A stretch of 64,000 nucleotides of DNA. Source: Yersinia aleksiciae (GTDB lineage: Bacteria; Pseudomonadota; Gammaproteobacteria; Enterobacterales; Enterobacteriaceae). Position 1 is the stretch's first letter. Every line of letters starts with the position of its first letter. Where the stretch lies: the NCBI RefSeq assembly GCF_001047675.1, contig NZ_CP011975.1, forward strand, positions 3,936,308 through 4,000,307. Direction: 5' to 3'. This document shows positions 58,094-64,000 of the stretch, piece after piece. The notes below the pieces were generated by a model. It was not told the origin of the DNA, searched no databases, and saw nothing but the letters and a program-made list of their open reading frames with translations. The position numbers and the translations under genes are program-made.

Positions 58094-59194
58094 GTGTTAA
58101 ATATCATATTGCTACTTCTCGCTACACTGGCTGGGTCTATCACGACGGCCTATGCTGAGAGGCTGGTCCCCTCTGGGCGAACCACCATAATTAATATCGG
58201 TTTTGATAAAATGTCAGTGCCGAGCCAAGTACCGATTTGGGCCGATGAGAGTGGCGGCTACGATACCGAGGACGTGCCTAAATGGCGCCGGAACAGCTTA
58301 GTGTGCTTGTCGAACTCCAATGCACAATATGGTCGGTGCCCGTCAGTGCCTGTTTGGATAGTAGAGAATATTCCTGTTCCCCATCAGATACCGTTAATTT
58401 TTACTGAAACAACCACTAAGAGACAAGTTTTACTGAATATTTATGCTTTTAAATACCAGCTTTCTAATAGTAACCGTACAGTAACTTATAGTGCTGTGAA
58501 TTACATAGGTTCCATTGAAACGTTTTTTAACGCCTATATCCCTGCCAGTGAGTTGGCTAAGTTGCCTACTGCTGGGGTATGGCAAGGTGAGTTAAGAATG
58601 GCACTCATACAGTGGATCAATACAAAATTGGCTGACTGGACGGCGACCATCACATTTCGGGTAACGGACTATGGTAATCAGCAAATTTACCTGCCGCAAT
58701 ATGGCAACAGTGTGCCGCAGGTTGATTTAGGTTTACAGTTAACCATACCCGGTTCCGTTGCCAGGCCCTCCACGATGAAAGGCAGTAAAACCTTAGATAT
58801 ATGCTTGTATGATGGCAATGATGGCGCCAGCAATCGTATTAGCCTACTGCTCCAAGACGAAGGTGGCCCGGCTACCGGACGTGGCCAGGGCATGTTCTCG
58901 GTGTATCGTGCTGGTGCGGATAAAGCCAATCAGCGTAACCGTTTAGACTATACCGTATCTATCATTAACCCGATCACTAATAGCCCGCAACCCGTGAATA
59001 ATGGCCGTGAGCTTATCTGGACGGGTACCAATAGAGGCCCTCTGCGGCGAGTGGTGTTACCTGGTCAACTGAACGCGGTGTTATGTGTCCCAGCACCGAT
59101 ACAATTGGTGACTCCTGAATTTAATGTCTCTAGTAAAACCTCTGGGCGCTATAGTGGGAGATTGCGAATTATTTATACACCAACAACGCAGTGA
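58094..59194 (+). CDS. Fimbrial tip adhesin/minor subunit, CS1/CFA-I type (CooD/CfaE-like)
   Basis: 366 residues starting at GTG with AAGGA before it; signal peptide MLNIILLLLATLAGSITTAYA. Four Cys include SLVCLSNSNAQYGRCPSVPVW, as in CfaE/CblD adhesins; the C-terminal pilin-like half contains KTLDICLYDGNDGASNRISLLLQDEGG, and TFRVTDYGNQQIYLP. It probably starts fimbrial assembly and sits at the tip; the receptor is unknown. Last gene of the operon. Confidence 0.86.
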   Translation: MLNIILLLLATLAGSITTAYAERLVPSGRTTIINIGFDKMSVPSQVPIWADESGGYDTEDVPKWRRNSLVCLSNSNAQYGRCPSVPVWIVENIPVPHQIPLIFTETTTKRQVLLNIYAFKYQLSNSNRTVTYSAVNYIGSIETFFNAYIPASELAKLPTAGVWQGELRMALIQWINTKLADWTATITFRVTDYGNQQIYLPQYGNSVPQVDLGLQLTIPGSVARPSTMKGSKTLDICLYDGNDGASNRISLLLQDEGGPATGRGQGMFSVYRAGADKANQRNRLDYTVSIINPITNSPQPVNNGRELIWTGTNRGPLRRVVLPGQLNAVLCVPAPIQLVTPEFNVSSKTSGRYSGRLRIIYTPTTQ

Positions 59195-59408
59195 TGTTAT
59201 TTAATATTTTATTTCTCTGAAAATTTCATCCTACACCCTATTGTTTTTTAACTGCTTTGAATGTTTCTTTTGTGGTGTTCTGTATAGATTTTTAATATAT
59301 GCATATGTCGAGTCTTGTTTCGATTTCGTTTATAAATCTAGTAATAGAATGCCCTGCCTTAAATTATCTTAATAGGATATTTCTTATTCTTAGATGCAGG
59401 ATAACTCA

Positions 59409-60023
59409 ATGGAAAACAAAATGAACAATACCTATAAAGTAGTAGTAATAGATTCATCACCTTTATTTTTTTTAGGATTAAGGATAATTTTAAAAAACTC
59501 CCATAGAAATATTGAATTGACGAATTTATTCAAAACAAAAAATGATTTATATGAATACGCTGCTAATCACCGAATTGGCATGGTTATTGTAAATTTCACC
59601 CATGCAGATAATCCTTTTAAGATAATTAAGGATATTATCAATATCAAAACTGCTATCCCGGCAGTTAAAATATTTGTTTATACGGGAGAAAAAAATTCGG
59701 TTCTAATCAAGCTACTGTTTGATATAGGGGTAAGTGCAATAGTCTCGCGTAATGAGTCTGCTTCCCAACTGGCTGATTTTATTCATCTTGCTATGCAAGG
59801 TGAGTTTGTCTATAGCCCTCTTTATATTGATAGCCTCATTCGGGATAACCTAAAGATGCTGACAAACCGTGAGTTAGATGTATTGATGGAAATCCATAAT
59901 GGATTAAGTCTGACTCACATTTCTCAGATGCTCCATAAAAGTATCAAAACAATCAGTAATAACAAACGCAGTGCTATGCAAAAATTGGGTGTTAGTCATA
60001 AACTAGAGTTGGAATTTATATAA
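59409..60023 (+). CDS. LuxR-type regulator with degenerate receiver domain, next to the fimbrial operon
   Basis: 204 residues from ATG 59409 (AGGATAACTCA ribosome site); an ATG five codons earlier is also open. Residues 10-125 are a receiver-like domain, but the pocket is altered: the Asp pair reads VVVID, the phospho-acceptor Asp is replaced by Asn (GMVIVNFTHAD) and the conserved Lys by Arg (AIVSRNE). The C-terminal LuxR helix-turn-helix (LTNRELDVLMEIHNGLSLTHISQMLHKSIKTISNNKRSAMQKLGV) is intact, with a very short tail. It resembles FimZ/RcsB-type regulators. Strongly A/T-rich compared with its neighbours. It lies 215 bases behind the tip gene on the same strand and likely controls fimbriae. 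Confidence 0.83.
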   Translation: MENKMNNTYKVVVIDSSPLFFLGLRIILKNSHRNIELTNLFKTKNDLYEYAANHRIGMVIVNFTHADNPFKIIKDIINIKTAIPAVKIFVYTGEKNSVLIKLLFDIGVSAIVSRNESASQLADFIHLAMQGEFVYSPLYIDSLIRDNLKMLTNRELDVLMEIHNGLSLTHISQMLHKSIKTISNNKRSAMQKLGVSHKLELEFI

Positions 60024-60638
60024 TAGTCTTTATTGGTATCGATGCATTCAATGAAAATCAGTTTTTAAAACGCCTACTTATGGTTAGATTTGGATGCCAA
60101 GCCTATTTCCTATGTTAGTGGATGGAACTCATTACTTATTTTTGTTGTCTTTTTGTTGCTTTTTTATCTATTTATTGCAGTTATTCTTATGTTGCTATTT
60201 TTGCTGGGATTTATAATTTTTTTATAAATATTTCCTCTCCTGTACGAAATTAATGCATTGGAATTATAAACCTCAGGTTATTTATAGGTGTCCGATTTTC
60301 ACCCATGCATTGTTACTTGACGTTATAATTCCAAATAGTGATCAATTAAGCTGGAAGAGTGCTAAATGTGAATGGCTCGAATATGCGGGATAATTACAGA
60401 GGAAGAGGGCAACTTCATTAAAACCTATCGTAAATGATTGAGAAAGGGTTCCTGTAAGATCTAAGGGTATTGCAGGGCGAGACGGATTTATTGTTTAACA
60501 GTGAGCATAGCGAGTCCTGCTGTATTTCTTATACCGTTATTGCATTTACCTAAATTAAAGATGGAAACTGATTGTACTCATCCTTATGCTCATTTTTGAC
60601 TGCGTTGTTATGACATCACCTGAGACGCCATGAAAAGA
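60024..60638. other. Intergenic region with inverted repeat, LuxR-ychF
   Basis: About 615 bases without a gene, A/T-rich. The perfect inverted repeat TTGGAATTATAA (60258-60269) and TTATAATTCCAA (60323-60334), 53 bases apart, frames a small segment; each arm is beside a TGCATTG copy. It may be a relic of a small mobile element or a regulatory hairpin. Confidence 0.45.
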
Positions 60639-60664
60639 AAAATCCACGCAAATGCGTGGATTTT
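60639..60664 (-). terminator. Intrinsic terminator of ychF
   Basis: AAAATCCACGC (60639-60649), loop AAAT, GCGTGGATTTT (60654-60664); on the minus strand it is followed by a T-rich run (TTTCTTTTC). It is 57 bases past the ychF stop. Confidence 0.88.
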
Positions 60665-60721
60665 ATGGGGATTGCCAGTCTGCATGAGGCTAAGGAAAAC
60701 CTCATGAGAAAACAAAAATGA

Positions 60722-61813
60722 TTAGACGTTGAACAAGAAGTTCATCACGTCGCCATCTTTTACGATGTAGTCTTTGCCTTCTGAGCGCATTTTCCCAGCT
60801 TCTTTCGCGCCTTGTTCACCTTTGTAGGTAATGAAATCATCAAAGGCGATAGTTTGAGCGCGGATAAAGCCTTTCTCGAAGTCGGTGTGAATTTTCCCAG
60901 CGGCTTGTGGGGCGGTTGCACCTACCGGGATAGTCCAGGCACGGACTTCTTTGACCCCTGCAGTGAAGTAGGTTTGCAGATTCAGCAATTCATAACCGGC
61001 GCGTATAACACGGTTCAGGCCTGGTTCTTCAATACCTAATTCAGCCATAAATTCAGCGCGGTCGGCATCTTCCAGTTCAGCGATGTCCGATTCAACAGCA
61101 GCGCAAACCGCCACTACAACAGAACCTTCTGCCGCCGCAATGGCGCGGACTTGATCCAGATATGGGTTGTTTTCAAAGCCATCTTCATTGACGTTGGCAA
61201 TGTACATGGTTGGCTTCAACGTCAAGAAGCTCAAATAGCGGATCGCAGCTTTATCTTCATCGGTCAGGTTCAATGCACGCAACATGCCCGCATTCTCTAA
61301 ATGTGGCAGGCATTTTTCCAGGGCTTCCAGTTCAGCTTTAGCGTCTTTATCGCCGCCTTTGGCTTTCTTCTGGACCCGATGGATGGCGCGTTCGCACGCT
61401 TCCAAATCAGAAAGTGCCAGTTCGGTATTGATGGTATCAATATCATCAACTGGATCAACTTTCCCTGCTACGTGGATAATGTTGTCATTTTCAAAACAAC
61501 GCACAACGTGACCAATCGCTTCGGTCTCACGGATATTGGTCAGGAACTGGTTACCCAGACCTTCGCCTTTGGATGCCCCTTTAACCAGGCCGGCGATATC
61601 AACAAATTCCATGGTCGTTGGCAAGATACGTTGCGGTTTAACAATCTCAGCCAGTTGGTCCAGACGCGGGTCCGGCATTGGCACCACACCCGTGTTGGGT
61701 TCAATGGTACAGAACGGGAAGTTAGCTGCTTCGATACCCGCTTGTGTCAACGCGTTGAACAGGGTGGATTTACCAACGTTAGGCAGGCCCACAATACCGC
61801 ATTTGAATCCCAT
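60722..61813 (-). CDS. ychF: YchF, redox-regulated P-loop ATPase/GTPase
   Basis: 363 residues, the standard length. Obg-family nucleotide-binding G domain: G1 GLPNVGKST (residues 8-16), [20 protein letters not shown] (G3 region), NVNEDGF in place of the usual NKxD, as is typical of YchF/OLA1, which hydrolyses ATP more than GTP; C-terminal TGS domain ([42 protein letters not shown]). It binds the ribosome and modulates oxidative-stress response. Neighbour of pth as in E. coli, but a small gene is inserted. Confidence 0.96.
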   Translation of the reverse strand: MGFKCGIVGLPNVGKSTLFNALTQAGIEAANFPFCTIEPNTGVVPMPDPRLDQLAEIVKPQRILPTTMEFVDIAGLVKGASKGEGLGNQFLTNIRETEAIGHVVRCFENDNIIHVAGKVDPVDDIDTINTELALSDLEACERAIHRVQKKAKGGDKDAKAELEALEKCLPHLENAGMLRALNLTDEDKAAIRYLSFLTLKPTMYIANVNEDGFENNPYLDQVRAIAAAEGSVVVAVCAAVESDIAELEDADRAEFMAELGIEEPGLNRVIRAGYELLNLQTYFTAGVKEVRAWTIPVGATAPQAAGKIHTDFEKGFIRAQTIAFDDFITYKGEQGAKEAGKMRSEGKDYIVKDGDVMNFLFNV

Positions 61814-62080
61814 GTTTTATATCACCTTAAATAACTTAAAAATCAACCAGTTAGGGTTAACAGATTGATGTAATCAAAATTTATGCCGCCATTATACACA
61901 TAATGACGATTTATCTCGATCATGCTGTTTCGTTGCGGGTGGTGATTTCGCTGTGATACCCGATAGGTAGTTGATTTTTCTAACTCTGTGTCCGAGATCA
62001 CGCTTCTGCCATCTGAAGTTTTCTGGCGGATGTCCGATAACTAGTCACGACGATCTGCATATTGAGTTTGGATTATCCCA

Positions 62081-62539
62081 ATGGAAATGAGCATCTATAA
62101 GTGGCTAATAGTGATTTTGCTAGGGGGGATGGTCGGTATTGTGGGAATGCGGCTTTTAACGGCAGATTTTGAGCCCGCCGGGCCTAGCTTTGCCCAATTG
62201 ATTGATCAATATGGCGTAGAAATAGAAAGTCTATCTGGCAAAAGCGTCAGATATGTGGGCTACAAGAAAAAGACACTTTATGAGGATTTTGACAGCATTC
62301 AACTGACGTTTACCGCCACAACTGACAAATTCGAGCGCAGCCATGATCTGTCAGAAAACAAGAGAAAGGCAACGGCATGGGATTCGCTTTTTTGTAGCGA
62401 AAAACTCGGCGATATTGCTGATGATTATGACGGTAAGAGCAATAATTTTCTCGGTCAGGTGAGAGTGATCATTTCCGGCGTCGTATTAACCAATGAGGGG
62501 CAGCAGGGGATCAATGCCTTATGTAACAAATATGAGTGA
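62081..62539 (+). CDS. Hypothetical single-span membrane-anchored protein
   Basis: 152 residues: one N-terminal membrane helix (WLIVILLGGMVGIVGMRLL, residues 8-26), then a soluble domain with FAQLIDQYGVEIESLSGKSVRYVGYKKKTLYEDFDSIQLTFTATTDKF and two Cys (LFCSEKL, INALCNKY). I do not recognise the family. It lies between ychF and pth, in the opposite direction, where E. coli has no gene. Starts with ATG after a weak ribosome site (GGAT). Probably periplasm-facing, given the short positively charged head. Real gene: length and domain-like composition are good, but function is open. Confidence 0.65.
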   Translation: MEMSIYKWLIVILLGGMVGIVGMRLLTADFEPAGPSFAQLIDQYGVEIESLSGKSVRYVGYKKKTLYEDFDSIQLTFTATTDKFERSHDLSENKRKATAWDSLFCSEKLGDIADDYDGKSNNFLGQVRVIISGVVLTNEGQQGINALCNKYE

Positions 62540-62567
62540 CGCAATAAATCGTGTGATATCAAAGAGC

Positions 62568-62599
62568 GGCTCCCCAGCAAATGTATACGCAGGGGAGTC
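62568..62599. terminator. Hairpin between convergent hypothetical gene and pth
   Basis: GGCTCCCC (62568-62575) and GGGGAGTC (62592-62599) with one wobble, loop 16 bases, just before the pth stop. Suits a shared transcript end for convergent genes, without U-tract. Confidence 0.5.
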
Positions 62600-62608
62600 G
62601 GCAAGGTG

Positions 62609-63199
62609 TTATGCGCCAGCCTTGAAGGAGTGAAGGCGATTCATCGCCTTGGTGATGCCTTCGGTCATCAGCACTTCAGTGCAGCGGATAGATTCGTCGA
62701 TGGCGTCGTCAATTAAGGTTTGCTCGCTCGCCGGTGGTTTACCCAGAACAAAGCCGACGACTTTGCTTTTATCACCTGGATGACCAATACCAATTCGCAA
62801 ACGATAGAAGTTAGGATTATTACCCAGTTTGCTCTGAATATCTTTCAGGCCGTTATGGCCGCCGTTACCGCCGCCCAATTTCAATTTTGCTACACCCGGC
62901 GGAATATCCAGCTCATCGTGCGCGACTAAGATCTCTTCAGGTAGGATGCGGTAAAATCCCGCCATCGCCACGACGGCTTTGCCACTGAGATTCATAAATG
63001 TAGAGGGTACCAGCAAGCGAACATCTTGGCCTGCCAAGTTTAACCGTGCGGTATAACCGAAGAATTTAGCTTCTTCTTTCAGTGATTGATTATGGCGTTC
63101 CGCCAATAAATCCACATACCAGGCACCCGCGTTGTGGCGGGTTTGGGCATATTCAGCGCCCGGGTTTGCCAACCCAACGATTAATTTAATGCTGCTCAC
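62609..63199 (-). CDS. pth: Pth, peptidyl-tRNA hydrolase
   Basis: 196 residues, start GTG as in E. coli. Catalytic His22 and Asn12 are in [17 protein letters not shown]; Asp in [31 protein letters not shown] is the second site, and [25 protein letters not shown] is the conserved loop. It frees tRNA from stalled peptidyl-tRNA and is usually essential. Only a weak ribosome site is seen before the GTG. In Enterobacterales it lies beside ychF and ychH, as here. Confidence 0.96.
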   Translation of the reverse strand: MSSIKLIVGLANPGAEYAQTRHNAGAWYVDLLAERHNQSLKEEAKFFGYTARLNLAGQDVRLLVPSTFMNLSGKAVVAMAGFYRILPEEILVAHDELDIPPGVAKLKLGGGNGGHNGLKDIQSKLGNNPNFYRLRIGIGHPGDKSKVVGFVLGKPPASEQTLIDDAIDESIRCTEVLMTEGITKAMNRLHSFKAGA

Positions 63200-63634
63200 G
63201 TCGTCATTCGCTATTACTAAAGGAATTTAGGTGGCACAGTTTACCTGTCATGGCGCGTAATAACAAAAGCAAGGTTGATATCCTTCGTCGGCAAAGCGGT
63301 CAGGGGGATTTGTTATCTCGCGGTAACGCCAAATATTCTGGCGATATTTGCTAATGTGAATCTATGGCGCGTTTTAATTGAGCGGCTAAATTGAGGTTAA
63401 TGCTTCACTTTGTTAATGGTCGCCTAGCTGAATAATTCAAATTCGATACTAAATGACTGGAAAGTGTAAAGATTTGTGGGATTATATTTGCCAGTTGTGA
63501 TCGCCAACGCAATACCTTCCTCGCTAGCCTGACTATACTTAGTTATTAAGTGGACATGAATAATCACATTAAGCAAGCAGTTTAATAGCTCGGCTGAGTG
63601 ATTATTTATTGGCAACCCAAAGTGGAGGTGGCAT
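63200..63634. other. Divergent intergenic region pth-ychH
   Basis: About 435 bases with no gene. Both flanking genes start here, so promoters of pth and ychH must lie in it. TTGTGATCGCCAACGCAA near 63495 contains only half of a CRP-like TGTGA site; E. coli ychH is CRP-linked, but I do not claim a site. Confidence 0.35.
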
Positions 63635-63907
63635 ATGAAACGTAAAAGCGCTGCAAGGCTAGGTAATGTGCTGATGGGATTGGGTTTGGTCACCATGGTG
63701 GGTGGGGTAGGTTACTCAATCCTGACTGAGGTCACTCAACTCGGCTTACCGCAATTCTTTGCTCATGGTGCTGTAATGAGTATTTTTGTCGGCGCACTGT
63801 TGTGGTTAGTGGGGGCCCGTATTGGTGGACGTGAAGAAGTGGCAGACCGCTATTGGTGGGTTAAGCACTTTGATAAACGTTGCACACGTAATCAACGTCA
63901 CTCATAG
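63635..63907 (+). CDS. ychH: YchH, stress-induced inner-membrane protein (DUF2583)
   Basis: 90 residues with two membrane helices (LGNVLMGLGLVTMVGGVGYSIL and FFAHGAVMSIFVGALLWLVGARIGG) and a charged tail VADRYWWVKHFDKRCTRNQRHS matching E. coli YchH at both ends. It is a small stress-response protein of unknown biochemical role. GTGGAGG ribosome site. Next to pth, the usual order. Confidence 0.92.
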   Translation: MKRKSAARLGNVLMGLGLVTMVGGVGYSILTEVTQLGLPQFFAHGAVMSIFVGALLWLVGARIGGREEVADRYWWVKHFDKRCTRNQRHS

Positions 63908-63958
63908 CTATCGGCTATAAAACAGCTATCGGCTATAAACGGTTATCAGCTATAAAAG
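63906..63958. repeat. Three short tandem repeats after ychH
   Basis: Units AGCTATCGGCTATAAAAC (63906-63923), AGCTATCGGCTATAAAC (63924-63940) and GGTTATCAGCTATAAAAG (63941-63958) follow one another, starting inside the ychH stop codon. The array may vary in copy number; the function is unknown. Confidence 0.65.
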
Positions 63959-64000
63959 GGCCATCTCTTATTGAGTTACGGCACTATAGCTAACTTAGCC

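Noticed and set aside
61301..61834. 177-codon antisense frame over ychF
   Set aside because: Mirror of a highly conserved gene; no independent support.

Overview
The window is 64 kb of chromosome from a gammaproteobacterium of the order Enterobacterales, most likely a Yersinia or close Yersiniaceae relative. The evidence is hmsR/hmsS naming-type biofilm genes next to phoH, a moderate GC content (estimated by eye), gene products that read as close relatives of E. coli and Yersinia proteins, and conserved backbone blocks (ychF-pth-ychH, ydiL-to-fadK). I recognise no IS element, prophage, CRISPR array, tRNA or rRNA gene. Assignments rest on remembered family features, not on a database search.

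Layout. 1-3.4 kb: the end of the hms (pga) exopolysaccharide operon, a GNAT acetyltransferase, and phoH behind a Pho box and a long leader. 3.4-6.9 kb: chaA, a siderophore-interacting ferric reductase with a Fur-like site, and the LysR regulator cbl. 6.9-11.4 kb (minus strand): a cyanide-insensitive-type bd oxidase (cioA, cioB, a 55-residue DUF2474 protein) followed by an orphan NarX-type sensor kinase. 11.5-19.8 kb: the MocR-type regulator ydcR, then the full arginine succinyltransferase operon astCADBE behind a sigma-54 promoter and ArgR-like palindromes. 20.5 kb: a general porin. 21.8-26.9 kb: histidine catabolism genes hutG, hutI, hutC, hutF and hutD, with two HutC-type operators; hutH and hutU are not here. 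27.4-33 kb: a ribose/inositol-type ABC importer, a Zur-type site with zinT, and a RpiB/LacAB-like isomerase. 33-51 kb: actS (ygeR) and then a block collinear with E. coli ydiL-ydiM-ydiN-ydiB-aroD-ydiF-ydiO-ydiP-ydiQRST-fadK, with an extra LysR gene between ydiM and ydiN. 51-60 kb, accessory: an orphan small ORF, a GH3 glycosidase, a four-gene CS1-type (alpha, chaperone-usher) fimbrial operon and a LuxR-type regulator with a degenerate receiver domain. 60.7-64 kb: ychF, an unknown membrane-anchored protein, pth and ychH.

How the genes work together. Two complete or near-complete nitrogen-scavenging routes lie side by side: AST turns arginine into glutamate and succinate under nitrogen control, and Hut takes histidine through formiminoglutamate and formylglutamate (HutF then HutG) to glutamate and formate. 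The ydi block looks like an anaerobic fatty-acid/CoA module: an acyl-CoA ligase, a CoA-transferase, an acyl-CoA dehydrogenase and its own electron-transfer flavoprotein, quinone-side oxidoreductase and ferredoxin, joined to quinate/shikimate metabolism and two related MFS carriers. Metal and phosphate responses appear as single predicted operator sites (Fur, Zur, Pho).

I found no clearly unprecedented multi-gene system. The best candidates for new biology are the roughly 390-nt phoH leader, the NarX kinase linked to CIO without narL, the fimbriae-linked regulator with a substituted receiver pocket, the ABC importer/isomerase set of unknown substrate, and two unassigned small proteins.
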